In this document: piece after piece, positions 11,425 to 21,400 of the stretch
Layout of the letters: every line of letters begins with the position of its first letter
Position numbering within the stretch: the first letter of the stretch is position 1
Origin: Lineus longissimus
Taxonomy: Eukaryota > Nemertea > Pilidiophora > Heteronemertea > Lineidae
Length of the DNA stretch: 64,000 nt
NCBI RefSeq assembly: GCF_910592395.1
Contig: NC_088317.1
Coordinates: forward strand, 18,152,039 to 18,216,038
Direction: 5' to 3'
Made by a program: the position numbers and the translations under genes
The notes under the pieces: generated by a model
What the model saw: only the letters and a program-made list of their open reading frames with translations
The model's database searches: none
What the model was told of the DNA's origin: nothing

Positions 11425-11807
11425 AAGGCTGCGAAATGGCGCAGTCGGCCCCCAACGACAGAGTCCGAGGGAGTGTCGCCTATTAGCGCCCGAGGAGAAG
11501 GTGACAAGTCACCGACGCCTGCCCCCGCGACCCTTCCGCTGTTGTGGCCGGAAGGGGCGCTTGGGCTGCCCGCCACCTCCGCCCTGACCTGAGGAGCGGT
11601 GGCGCTTATTGGAGGGGCGGGCTGGAGCCGCAGCTTCTGTCTGCCCTCGGGGACGAAAAGACCCGGAGGAGCCCTGCGAGGCCGAGGGCCCACGAGAGGC
11701 CGACGCACCCCGGGGGCGTCTAAACTCCGGCTGACGTCCCCGGCCCGCGGACCATGAAGAGGAACGCGGGCGGGGGGCCTGTCTGGGGGGAGGAGGGTCC
11801 CCCTCAC
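9393..11807 (-). CDS. DIRS reverse transcriptase / RNase H polyprotein
   Basis: This 804-codon frame encodes the replication enzyme of the element. Residues 1-99 overlap the end of Gag in another frame and are probably not conserved. The conserved part begins near VGGRLRHFAAFW (118-129). The RT domain spans about 175-375, with the first catalytic Asp at D254 in MDLQDAYFHIPV and the YLDD box at 318-321. RNase H spans about 480-600, with D486 (FTDASLFGWGAHL), E520 (NILEMQA), D545 (SDNSTVV) and D596 (ADALSRADRL). After it comes the region typical of DIRS proteins (VDLFATRLNKRF at 628-639, LIAPCWPNQAWFP at 691-703), related in position to the Dam-methyltransferase-like segment of DIRS1; I see no intact methyltransferase motif. 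The frame is +1 relative to Gag. Expression probably needs a frameshift or re-initiation, and the ATG at 11807 may not be the real start. Confidence 0.92.
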   Translation of the reverse strand: MRGTLLPPDRPPARVPLHGPRAGDVSRSLDAPGVRRPLVGPRPRRAPPGLFVPEGRQKLRLQPAPPISATAPQVRAEVAGSPSAPSGHNSGRVAGAGVGDLSPSPRALIGDTPSDSVVGGRLRHFAAFWVGWCQKGSPVPDMLRHGVRLDFAHPPPTTSTPHPVLPPVDPARAEALRSEVNSLLQKEAVTVVEDHSSPGFYSHIFLVPKKSGKWRLVIDLSSLNRFLRVPSFRMETTRSVATAVQPDDWAVSMDLQDAYFHIPVHPDFQHFLRFYFEGKIYQFQALPFGLASAPLIFTTVVRAFAAPFHALGFKLHCYLDDWLLRCQSRPRLLKQTRFLLKTATQAGWITNLEKSELDPSQDFVFVGVRFRTREGLMSPPQDRVTKIRSLIRAFRRRDSATARQFLSLLGLLNSAADQVPLGRLYMRPLQLLLLSSWRPFSDPLDRAVALPSMLLEDVWRFWGTGTELLRGVQLRPLPPQMSLFTDASLFGWGAHLNEGDLTTKGTWSGEESRLSINILEMQAVILAVKAFSSRLRGHRVSLFSDNSTVVAYIRRQGGTRSDTLCRLTWDLLQFCRRLDIQLFPRHIPGKRNILADALSRADRLVQTEWTLHQEIVSRLAGMWDAPIVDLFATRLNKRFTLYYSPLPDDEALGVDSLSASWDGLNAYAFPPTPLLLPVLNKVASSRVRLCLIAPCWPNQAWFPVLLELLTDHPRRLPEWDRLLYHPIGRVYHQDPSFYRLHAWRLSGISSEREAFRRTLSEKSLSLRDSLPLHHTTVSGSSFETGAESTEFLRSLPLFPTSSIS

Positions 11808-14031
11808 GACTCTTATCCGACTCGCGCTGAGCCCCTAAGGTATCAGGCAGCGAATCGTGGAATAAGAAGGGACCGCCCAAAGGGGCGGTCCGCAAGGCCC
11901 CGCGCAGAAACTGGGCGCGGACCACACTCAGCCCCTCGATGAGGAGGTCCCGGCGCTTCAGCACCGCGTTGGCTGCTTGTTTGGCAGCTAAGTCACTGGC
12001 ATGTTGCAGTGACTGCTGTAAGGACATAGCCAGGATGCGTTGCTCATCCGTGGCGTCCGCAGCCAACGACCTGGACAGGGCACAGAGCGTCAAGTCGGCG
12101 TACGATAACACCGACTGCGTCTCCTTGGCCAGGGCCTCATCGTTCTTGGCATCCCTCATAGGAGCAGACGTGAGGACTTTCGGAACGACCAACCCGGCGA
12201 GCTGCACATCATCCCTCAAGGGGATGAGTGAGACCGGGTCAGTCCCCGACGGCGATACTCTATAGTATTCTGGCCTATACGAAGGACTGTGAGGGGAAGT
12301 GGCCGTGAAGCGCTTCCCCGCCTTCGTCCAGGCTCCCGGTCCAGTCGACGGCAAAGTCGAGACCAGGGAGCGCTGGTGGCCCCCGCAGGACGGCGCCGTG
12401 TCCCTAAGCGTTGAATCGAGCCAATGAGAGGCTCTGATCAAGGCAGGGGAGGGGGGCAACTCATCGAGTGCCCGGTCCGGCACGGCAGCCAAGTCCGGCT
12501 CGTCGGCATCCCCGAAAAGATCGAAGGGAGCACGGCCGAGCGCGGGGTTGACCGGCGGGAGAGGACAATGCTCGGTCGGCACGAACTGCCGGACGAGCGC
12601 GCGAAGATCGCGCATCCCAGCCACAATGGTGGGGTCCTCTGTTCCAGAGGGGCAGTCAGCCTGAGGGGCCTGCCCGATGGAAGATTGCGACTCATCGAAT
12701 TGATAGTCGACCTCCATGGGGACTTGGGGCAGCTCAAAGGCCACTGGTCTCCCGGCCTGCTGCTGAGGGGCCCTATCTGAGAGATTTTTGGTCTCCAGAT
12801 GGGCAGCCAAACTCTGCAGGACCTGACGCTGCTGGGCCGTAAGGCCCGGTGCGATAGGCCGGGGATCCTGTCTGGACATACCTGGGGCAGGCAGGGATGG
12901 CGGGGGGCTACTCACCACAAAGGGGGTGGAGCTCAGACCCGCAGAGCCAGACAGGGAGGGACGGGGTCGCACCGGCGAAATCGTGGGGCGAACCCTCCCG
13001 ACGTCCGGACAGACCCTAGGGTCTCTAGAACGGACGTAATGCCCCATTGTCGCACCCCTACCCCAGAGGGGTAGGTCACCTCCGTGCGAGACAAGAGGGG
13101 GCGGCAGAACAGGGGGGGTGACGCCCGAGTCTGCAGTAACCCACGGGGAGGCGGTCGACGTCCTCAGAAGGGGACGGAAATTGGGGTGAGCCGCCTGCCA
13201 GGCCTCATAACCCGATGGGATACGCCCCGTCGCCTCAGAGCGGTCAGATGTGACGGTGTGATCTGACGAGACAGTCACAACCGAAGACACTGCCGGAGGC
13301 ACATCCAACCCGGAGGAGGACGGGGGACGACCCAATGCCGCAGCAGGGGGGTCCCGACGGGGGAGGGCGGAGGAAACCCGGCCAGGTGGGGGCTTAGACG
13401 TGACTAAGGACTCCACGGCCGGTAGCCGGAGGAGTTCCTGAATCAGGAGGTCTGCCTCCAGCGGGGTATGCTCCACGCCCAGGGGATCGGGACGCAAAGC
13501 GTCCAGAGTCCCGCTCACTTCGACCCCCTGTGAAAGGGGGGAGGAGCCAATCTCCCTAGGGGGCGCCCCGATGAGGGGGTCACCGGCGCTCAACCTAGGA
13601 GAGAACCCGGGGGGCACACCTCCGAATGGAGGGTGCCCGGCCCGAGCCCCGGAGTCGGGCGCCGAAACGGCGCCAGAGCTCCGGGGGCCTCGCCCCCGCT
13701 GAGAAGAAACAGCGGAGGGGGACTTAGAAGAGGCCGCACCAGACTTTCTGGGGCCTCTCCGGGTCGGCTTCTGCTTCTTCGACGGCCGAGGGGCCGGAGA
13801 AGCAGAAGGCAGCGTCCCGGCAGCGGACGAAACCGCAGTCGCCGAGTCCGACGGGGCGGACTGGCGAGCCGGGGACGAACCGGGACGGGGACTAATAATC
13901 CCCGATACACCGGCACCCGGGCACCTGAATACCCAGAAGGGTAACAGGCCCAATAAGAGGGCTGGAAAGCCCAATAAGGACAAGAAGGACGCTAACAAGA
14001 GCGGCAGAGCCAGCATCTTGAGAGGCCACAC
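11509..14031 (-). CDS. DIRS Gag-like protein
   Basis: This 840-codon frame is the first in the element and starts 267 bp inside the 5' terminal repeat. It should supply the nucleic-acid-binding particle protein. The N-terminal half is low-complexity and rich in Pro, Ser, Arg and Ala. A conserved-looking helical core lies at about 580-735, including MRDAKNDEALAKE (625-637) and a QSLQHASDLAAKQAANAVL segment, as in Gag proteins of animal DIRS elements. The last ~100 residues are R/G/P-rich and end in KGRGGRRR, a likely RNA-binding tail in place of zinc knuckles, which are absent. Oddly, the first ~40 residues are strongly hydrophobic and signal-like, so the start may lie further in; the next clear Met codons are far downstream. 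The 3' end overlaps RT by 299 bp. Confidence 0.85.
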   Translation of the reverse strand: MWPLKMLALPLLLASFLSLLGFPALLLGLLPFWVFRCPGAGVSGIISPRPGSSPARQSAPSDSATAVSSAAGTLPSASPAPRPSKKQKPTRRGPRKSGAASSKSPSAVSSQRGRGPRSSGAVSAPDSGARAGHPPFGGVPPGFSPRLSAGDPLIGAPPREIGSSPLSQGVEVSGTLDALRPDPLGVEHTPLEADLLIQELLRLPAVESLVTSKPPPGRVSSALPRRDPPAAALGRPPSSSGLDVPPAVSSVVTVSSDHTVTSDRSEATGRIPSGYEAWQAAHPNFRPLLRTSTASPWVTADSGVTPPVLPPPLVSHGGDLPLWGRGATMGHYVRSRDPRVCPDVGRVRPTISPVRPRPSLSGSAGLSSTPFVVSSPPPSLPAPGMSRQDPRPIAPGLTAQQRQVLQSLAAHLETKNLSDRAPQQQAGRPVAFELPQVPMEVDYQFDESQSSIGQAPQADCPSGTEDPTIVAGMRDLRALVRQFVPTEHCPLPPVNPALGRAPFDLFGDADEPDLAAVPDRALDELPPSPALIRASHWLDSTLRDTAPSCGGHQRSLVSTLPSTGPGAWTKAGKRFTATSPHSPSYRPEYYRVSPSGTDPVSLIPLRDDVQLAGLVVPKVLTSAPMRDAKNDEALAKETQSVLSYADLTLCALSRSLAADATDEQRILAMSLQQSLQHASDLAAKQAANAVLKRRDLLIEGLSVVRAQFLRGALRTAPLGGPFLFHDSLPDTLGAQRESDKSREGDPPPPRQAPRPRSSSWSAGRGRQPEFRRPRGASASRGPSASQGSSGSFRPRGQTEAAAPARPSNKRHRSSGQGGGGGQPKRPFRPQQRKGRGGRRR

Positions 14032-14298
14032 AAAGAAAGTGAACGATAAGAAAAACTTGGATTTATTTGGTCACGTGACCGGAGCCTGGAGCGAGAAAAA
14101 TTTTTGGGAGAACGGCGAAGAAAAAGCGTTCTAAGTGACGAATTCAGAGAAAGATGGGTAAAGGAATGGTCTCACCCGCTTCCTGAAATCGGCAGCTCCA
14201 AAACGGACGTCCGGGGGAGGATCCTTCTCAATACTGTCGCGGGGGAATCAACGCAAACAGCAGCAGAAACTCGGTGCTTGTGATACAAGGCGCCGAGG
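14032..14298 (-). other. 5' leader of the DIRS element
   Basis: This stretch lies between the 5' terminal repeat and the first Gag codon. It presumably holds the element's untranslated leader. I could not identify a TATA box or splice signals with confidence. Confidence 0.5.
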
Positions 14299-14462
14299 AA
14301 AAAGTACTGGCAATATGGCGGCTTGCACGGTTGATGGGCTGTACAGGGGCGCCGCCTGGACGTAGCCTTGTGAACTGGCTGGTTATTTTCTAATGTAATT
14401 AGTTAAATAATTCCTCGGGTAGATCCGATATGAGTACATATGCAAAAGTCTGACCTGGGTAG
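14299..14462 (-). repeat. 5' inverted terminal repeat of the DIRS element
   Basis: It is identical over all 164 bases to the reverse complement of 7748-7911. Beyond it, 14463-14480 continue to the element end and are matched by the ICR. The host sequence resumes with 'acaaatgatt' at 14481. Confidence 0.93.
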
Positions 14463-14480
14463 AGTATGAACGACATAAAA

Positions 14481-15600
14481 ACAAATGATTTACCATTCAA
14501 CACATCATCGATCTGACCGCACTCGAACTCTTTTCTGCTTCCTCGATGCAAATACTATTATTTCAACAATAGTTCCTTCACTGAAAAACTTGTTTCTCAA
14601 AAACTTTTAACATTTTTTGAGAATATTATGAGAGAATACAAGTTGTGTTCAGATGGAACTGTTCTTCATGGGAAGCTGTGAGGTTGTTTGCCATCAGGTT
14701 TGAGCTGAGTGCCCCGCAAACCAGACATTCTTGCTGTGGTGACCTGCAACGTTTATTGCTGCTGTTGGTAATAACAAGATTGCTTGTCTGCAGGGAAATG
14801 GGTCATCGCTGGGATTGATATTTCTCGCCGGTCAGCAATGTAAGATTCCTGTTGCAGGCAGCTGCAATGCCCCATAGGCAAGAGATTTGTGGCAACAAAA
14901 ATGTCTCTGCTTTAGAAATCCGTAGTCAGAACACGGTCTTCCACGCCAAACTTTTGCTACCGGCTCCAACTCTCATAACCATCCAGTCACCACACGAATC
15001 TCACTCAGTGAGCAATAGAATGTCATAAACCATCCAAAACAAATTGAAAATTGCTATTACAATCTTCTCGTAGGATTCTACAAGTTCAGATATAATTAAG
15101 GAGCTTAAAACCATTCATTTGCCATTCTCTTGGTCATAAAATTAGACGTCCAGGTGAAAGTTTCATCTTCTTAAATCTTACTAAATTGCCTATTACTCCT
15201 TTATCCAAGCCGATTGCTGTATTAAATATTCATAATTTTTTCATTTCATCAAACTTGACCAAGATTACATGTAAATTTCATGAGGCTAGTACACACTATG
15301 ATACACGAGTTTGGTTTTTACACAGGATGAAACTAAAGCATACATCTGAAGTAAGCTTAGAATATCTAATAATGCAGTCTGTTCTTATCATAAAACTCTT
15401 GCCGAGAATAATAGTCTGCAATAATTCTCAAGTTAACATATTCATTGATAAATAATACAACACGTTGTGATACAACTTGTATTTATATAAATTAAGAATT
15501 CATGAACAAATTGAGAATACATTGCTATCTTTCATTTTAAGGAAAGGAGGAGCCACAACTGCAACTGATGCTACATGTGGTCATTTATAGATGTATTGAA
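14481..15600. other. AT-rich non-coding flank, possible intron
   Basis: No supported gene is present. The stretch separates the DIRS element from the membrane-protein exon and is probably intronic if that gene continues leftward. The frame at 15186-15455 has no recognisable features. Confidence 0.4.
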
Positions 15601-15616
15601 GGACAAGATAGAGCAA

Positions 15617-15690
15617 GGTCATGGTCTAGTAGTTAGGGTAACGGCCTCATAATTTAAGGTGGGGTTTGATTCTTGGTACTGCCAAGCTTT
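15617..15690 (+). mobile_element. tRNA-derived SINE head
   Basis: An A-box-like TAGTAGTTAGGGTAACGG (about 15627-15644) is followed, with tRNA-like spacing, by a B-box-like GGGGTTTGATTCTTGG (about 15660-15675). This is the layout of a pol III promoter in a tRNA-derived SINE. A functional tRNA gene is unlikely because no cloverleaf with paired stems could be drawn. Confidence 0.5.
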
Positions 15691-15818
15691 ACTTTTGTGT
15701 TTTAGTAGTTGTTTCTACAACAAACAAAATGAGGTGTTCTATTTTACTCATTTTTTTGTTCAAGGGCTGAATTTCCTCAAAACTGTTCGCAGCCAACTGA
15801 TAATTGAAAGAAACTTAC

Positions 15819-15981
15819 CATCTTCTGTTGGCTCTGTTCTGTTGCGTGCTTTATTGACCTGGTACAGCCGCCTCCTTCGCACTAGCCAAGTGATGAGAGC
15901 ACAGATAAGAACCAGAATAACCACTGCACCAACTATTCCTAGAATGAGATACGAATTGTTATCCGAGGCTTCATCAAAATC
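15819..15981 (-). CDS. Internal exon of a single-pass membrane protein (partial)
   Basis: The 163-bp exon is delimited on the minus strand by an acceptor (polypyrimidine-rich tract ending TTTCAG, AG at 15983-15982) and a consensus donor (G|GTAAGT, GT at 15818-15817). It starts in phase 0 and ends after the first base of a codon. It encodes 54 residues: an acidic juxtamembrane DFDEASDNNS, a hydrophobic helix of about 22 residues (YLILGIVGAVVILVLICALI then TW), a VRRRR stop-transfer cluster, and the start of a charged cytoplasmic tail. This is the layout of a type I membrane receptor or adhesion protein. The family cannot be named from this piece. Neighbouring exons must lie to the right (upstream) and left (downstream), so the same-strand DIRS element is probably intronic. 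Confidence 0.7.
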
Positions 15982-16139
15982 CTGAAACGAAAGAAAGACA
16001 ACACTAATAAGTATACTTTCTAGAGCAAAATTCTGACGCATTCAGAAGAGAGAGACAGCGGGAGTGAAAGAAGATGTTGGCATCGTATCTGTGGATAGAA
16101 GGACAACAAGAAGATCAGAACTGTCTGGCTTGGAAATGG

Positions 16140-16510
16140 ATATTCTAATCTTAAGCTTTCTAAGGAATGGTCATATCAATGGGTGTTCTAAATGTACCAT
16201 CAGAAAGTGCTCTTCTAGAACTTGGCAAAGAATTGTTATGATGTCGATAGATTTACTAATGGCAACATGATAAAGTTCCCATCTTAGCCTTTCAAATGAA
16301 TGGTCATGTCCATACAGATTTGCCAGTGGTGGCATCAAGCTTTCTAGCTTTCTCTCAAACGCCAGGGTGCTCTTCGAGAGCATTTATTAATGTATGGTCA
16401 TGTCAACCTTTCCAATGAATTGTCATGTCTATAGGTTTACCAAAGGAGCTATCCAAAAGTGCTCTTTGGGCTTTTCGATTAATGGTCATGTCAATAGATT
16501 TTGAAACTAG
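16140..16510. repeat. Degenerate tandem repeat built on 'aatggtcatgtcaat'
   Basis: Variants of 'aatggtcatgtcaat' recur near 16166, 16302, 16394, 16421 and 16482, and 'agtgctctt' recurs near 16205, 16370 and 16459. This suggests an eroded array of ~60-100-bp units. Chance frames on both strands run through it. Confidence 0.5.
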
Positions 16511-18195
16511 CCGACTGAACCTCTGGACAATCAGAACACAGTTTCAAGACAGCAACTCAAAGTTAATGCTGTCTGCTGTCTGAAAGATGCGAGACAAAAG
16601 ATGATCAGATCTTATCATATTGCCAGGGGCTTAGGACTCATCTTTACACAGAAAATTACACTACGCTGGAGAGACAGCTTCATTGGAACCTCATTTCAAA
16701 GAGTGTCTCCAAAAATAAGTTTGATATTAGTTTCTCCACGAAGTCGACTCAATTAATATCAAATTAAAGTTATAACTGTCAACAGATATGATCAACACGG
16801 TAGCTGTAATGGATAGTCTAATGACATGCCTCCCGAAGAAAACACTATCGTCATATTTCTAAAGGCAACTATGAGCAGTGCGATCTATTCCCCGGATAAG
16901 ACCTGTAAGCTGGTGGTTCAGGAACAAAATCACTGTTCTTCTCAAGAAACATAATTGCTTCATCTCAACCAATAGTGCACGCAAACTTTATAATAGCCCC
17001 AATCAAAGGGAAAAGGAGAATGCGTGCATGAAGATGAATCGATAAAAGTCAATTTTTGTTATCTATGGACCGACAAAAGGTGCCAAAAATCCATAAATGT
17101 GGCCAATTAGTCATGTCGCGTTAACTGTGGAATGCAAAATGATGCTCCACATGAAGTCACATGAACTTTGTAACAAAAGCCAAGGGGGAAGTCGTAAAAA
17201 GGATCTAGTGAATTTGATACAGTGGCTGGTGTTTGCCTTGGATGCTGCTGTGGAGAATGGGAATTGTAAAAATGTCAAGCGTTTGTTGAAGACAACTGAA
17301 CGTATTCGCTCAGTGACGAGTATAGAATAGTTACAATAATAATGTTGCAGCTATTCGATAGTCTGTATGTCATGTTACAAAACACATACCAAAACAACCC
17401 CCAGGTTATCTGATTTATTCAAAAAAATATTTTATAAACAAACCTGGAGTGGCGTTTTATCAAGATAAAATAGCCTTGTCAGCGTGGCTCAACAAAAGTG
17501 ATTAAGTTATGGCACACGATATAAGGAACAATGTGTCGTCTCCGTTGCATCTCTCTTATTTCTTTCCTTACCATTTTGTTACCAAACATTTTACAGCATA
17601 TTCCTTAAGCCACATGGGCCAGTTTCATGCCATCATGCTAGTGATGTCCCCAAAGCAGGCAAATGAAACGATGCCATTGCTGCACAAAAAGCGGTAAAGG
17701 CCTGCAGCATGCCACATTATGCTCTATACAGCAACATTTTCCATCATTGCAAAATGGCTGAAGAGATCAAATCAATATTGCCATGTAGCAAGACACCATA
17801 AACCACAATGAATCTTCGGCAAAATCTTCGAAAAGTCCTCACCAATCCTCCAAGAAGTGACTGTATTCCCATGATTATTTATTCCAATTGCATCCAAAAT
17901 TCACACACTAAGAAGACAAATAAAAAAAATGAAACGCAACACTCTAAAGGAAAATAGCATTACTTCTACTCCAAATGCTTACACTTAAAGAACTGCTTCC
18001 TTGTATTCCCAACCTCACATCACTATACATCAGTGATTCACTACTCCAACACTAATTGATAAATTTCCCTGTCATCTATAATCACTGCGAGAGCATAAGT
18101 GGTGTCATTAATGGTTACAATTGAAACAGACCAGAGATATTTTAAAAACAAATTTCTCAATGTGAATCATAGGAAGATAATGAGAGGAATAGCAG
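16511..18195. other. AT-rich non-coding stretch
   Basis: No supported gene or structured repeat is seen. Short open frames at 17097-17330 and 17509-17697 lack any recognisable protein signature. Confidence 0.4.
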
Positions 18196-18199
18196 TATG

Positions 18200-18475
18200 A
18201 TTTCAGACTTTGCACTGTTGACATAAACTGCATTACAGCAGATTGTTGACTCCGCACAGTTGATTTACAGTTGAATTACGACTGGTTTCTGACTCTACAG
18301 AGTTGAGCGTTGATATTCAACTGAATTGCATGTGGTTTTGACCCTGCAGATTCAATTTACAACAGAATTACAACACATTTTTGTCTCCGCACTGTTTATT
18401 TGGATCTAACTTCTGATCCAGCACTGCTAAATTAAAACTGCATTACAAGTGATAAATGAATCAGGACAGTCGACT
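18200..18475. repeat. Degenerate tandem repeat, unit about 55-60 bp
   Basis: The motif pair 'gactc(c/t)gcac/tacag(a)gttgat' and 'caactgaattgca / cagttgaattacga / caacagaattacaa' recurs four to five times with drift. The unit length was read by eye. Confidence 0.45.
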
Positions 18476-21400
18476 TACAAGAGATGTTTTACTTTTGTGT
18501 GTTAAGAGCTGACAATACAATATAGTTCTTTCTGACAGTTACTTATGTAGAAACAGTCAAAGGCAGATCTCAAACACAGCCTTGCATTTGTCACACATGG
18601 ATTGGTACATTCAATCGCTCTTTGCTTGATATTTTTTGTTGCTTCATGCCTGATGTTGAGTTACTCAGTAACCAGCCAATCTGGCGTGATGAAGATTTAC
18701 TGTTGGAAACAGGCTAAAAGTTTCACTTGCCCAATACCTCATTAAGGCACCAGCAACGAACATTTCTTTGTCACCTATTACGAATCACTGACACATCCCA
18801 CAGATGAAAGACTTTTACCGCTGTGGCCTGCGATACTGCGTCCAAGAATTGGATTTAAGAAAAAAACAAATGCAAACTTTGAAGAAATCGCCTCACTCGT
18901 TTTTGCACAGCCGATATTTACTGATGAAAAAGGCTATTAGTGATTATAATTATTTCTTTTACTATACTCCTTTAAAGAAGAAATTACGAAACATTACTTT
19001 CTATAAAAAGCTTTCAGCTTGAGTCCCAAACATATTGCTCTCCAAGTTATGTCGAACCCATTATAGTATGATCCCAGAATCATTAAACAGTTCCTTCACG
19101 ATCCTACAACACCTCGGCTCGTTCCGAAGTCTCGTTTGTGTAAGACGTGGCGAGTCGTAACATTAGACACCTGTGTTCACGCGCCCAATGTCCACATACC
19201 CATTTTGTCACATGACAAGGAACGATAACTTCTCCGACTGGTTGCTAATGAAGCTGGCCCACGATGAGCGGCGGAGAGTCCAAATAATGTAACGGGTATT
19301 ACTCCTCATAAAGTTGAAGAGATATACTATGTAAGGTAGTTCAAATTCCTTCACAGGTTGTGCTCTCTACGAGTAAGGACGATGCTGGCCGCTCTTTTGT
19401 ATCCCAAAAAGCATCTGTGATCACCTTGTTAATGACTGAAGATAGCCATTGAAAAGTGCTTTGAGACAGAGCTTTGCTCAGTGTGAAGTGCTACCGGTCC
19501 ACAAGGCTACCATGATTGCTACTTTCGAAGTCGTCAGAAATGCAAGCCATTCAAGAACAGCCAATAAAGCGAGTTCACTCATCGTACAACAATCCTCCAC
19601 CAATGTGAGACATTGCTTACTGAGCCTTAAAATGAATTCGATAGCTTCCATCCCATAATCTGGCAATAAGTTCGAAGAATTGAAGCAAAATATCCCATTT
19701 TATTGGCATTATTGACGGAGATAAGAAATCTCCTGAGCCTCGGTCTAAGGCTGCCGCGACGCAGTCAGACGGATGGAGAATTGGGCTGTAGTGGACCTTT
19801 TATTCAGATGACAGTAAATGGGCTGTACTGAATCCTTATTTGGCAGACAGCGGAGCGTCCTGACCCACGACCGATCAATTTCACAAATGATGTTTCTTTG
19901 ATGCGGTGCAATTTAGCGTTTTGTGATCGGATGCTGCCGGGGTAAAGATAGGTCGTGCTGTCGGACGAGAAATGAAGAAGTTCAATCGGGAATAAATGGA
20001 TGTTGATAGCAAGACAAATTTGAGAATGCATGTTGCTGGGTGGCAGGGGGCCTGGCTTAGCTTGTTTGGCTTTGGAAAGTATTCATCAGTTACAATTAAC
20101 TGAACTGGACATGCGTTTGTTGATTCCAGTACATAATTTGAGGCTGGATTCACTCGGAGTGGTGGTTAGCTTAGATTCGGAGAGGAAGCCATGCAACCCT
20201 CGGAGCGGTTTCTTGCTGCTTTCACATGGTGAATATGAATACCATGTCACAATAATTATTTCTTTATAGAGAGTCTGGGCTTTTTAGGATGTACATCTAA
20301 AGAGACAGCAGCTTTGTTTTAGTCTAGAACACCTTGAAAAGTGATATGAAAATGCCGTAATTGTCAAATGAAAGAGCAGGACTATCCTTTCAAGAAAAGT
20401 TTGTTTCCTCAGAAAAGAAATTGAAAAGGGATACAAAAGCCGATACAGCTTCTTATATATATATTCTCCAATAAAGCGAGAGGGTGCCACAGGGGTAATA
20501 AAGATTATGGTTACAACGAAGGTTTTGTCAATTTCTTTTGTGTTATGATTTCATCTTTGAAGAAATTAAGATACATTGTGGACACAAAACTGTTAGTACA
20601 ATAGAGATTTTATAAAATTGAAAGTAATGTATTAGGATAATAATGCAAAGTGATATAAGTAATGAGTAATAGAGTACATATCAGAATGATTTTATAATCA
20701 AAAGTGACAGTTAGTCATTCAATACCCTCTAGCGTTTAGATTGTCTCACCCATGCCCTTGTTTTACCCTAAAATAGAGGTTATTCTTGTAATATCTCAGC
20801 GAGAAAAAATTCTCAAACTAAACAAAGACTGAGACAGAGCGATATCCTTGTAACCTCTGAACAAGGAATCGGCTAGGTCAGTGCTAACAAATTACGGAAC
20901 TTTGTATTCAGTATCAGAGAGTATGGCTTTAGTATCTGAACCGCTTGACAGCAAATAAATTAGCGATGTTGAACAATATCTTCATACAACATGCTCAAGT
21001 CAAGGGCATATCCTTGAAACTACACAAACAGATTTGTCAAACAAAAGTGACAATTGGACTAACTCCTTGGATCCCACATCATAATGGAATAGAATTTCAG
21101 ATAATCTTCCAGACATACTTGACCATATTTCTATGTGACATATCTATCCATCTTGAGACACAAGGCTCCTAGATCACAAGATGAAGCTCTATAAGACATG
21201 TATTACACACGTGGGAATTGGACTTATTAGGGTAAAAATATTACCTGTCATCTAGCTACTGAGACTTCCAGACAAAAGAACAATGTATTAGACATCAGTT
21301 GTCAACCTTTAGAGGAAAGATCTTACAGAAAACAAAATGTCTTATATCAAGCAATGATTTCCAAACAATCTGCAACTTGTCCTTGAAATGATCTACACGA

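Larger units (their letters stand above)
7708..14480 (-). mobile_element. Complete DIRS1-like tyrosine-recombinase retrotransposon
   Basis: This 6.77-kb element is coded on the minus strand. It contains, 5' to 3', a Gag frame, a reverse transcriptase/RNase H frame and a tyrosine-recombinase frame. It is bounded by inverted terminal repeats (14299-14462 and 7748-7911) with short extra sequence outside them. An internal complementary region (7962-8058) next to the 3' repeat is the complement of the left outer end joined to the complement of the right outer end; this junction defines the element ends as about 7708 and 14480. No LTRs, no DDE integrase and no obvious target-site duplication are seen, as expected for recombinase-mediated insertion of a circular intermediate. 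All three frames are open over their full domains and the terminal repeats are identical, so the copy is young and could be active. The Ngaro/PAT group is excluded because those carry split direct repeats. Confidence 0.93.

Noticed and set aside
8404-13944. Many plus-strand frames inside the DIRS element
   Set aside because: They are antisense shadows of the GC-rich minus-strand genes and show no domains.
7748-14462. LTR retrotransposon
   Set aside because: The terminal repeats are inverted, not direct. There is no DDE integrase or aspartic protease, and a tyrosine recombinase and ICR are present.
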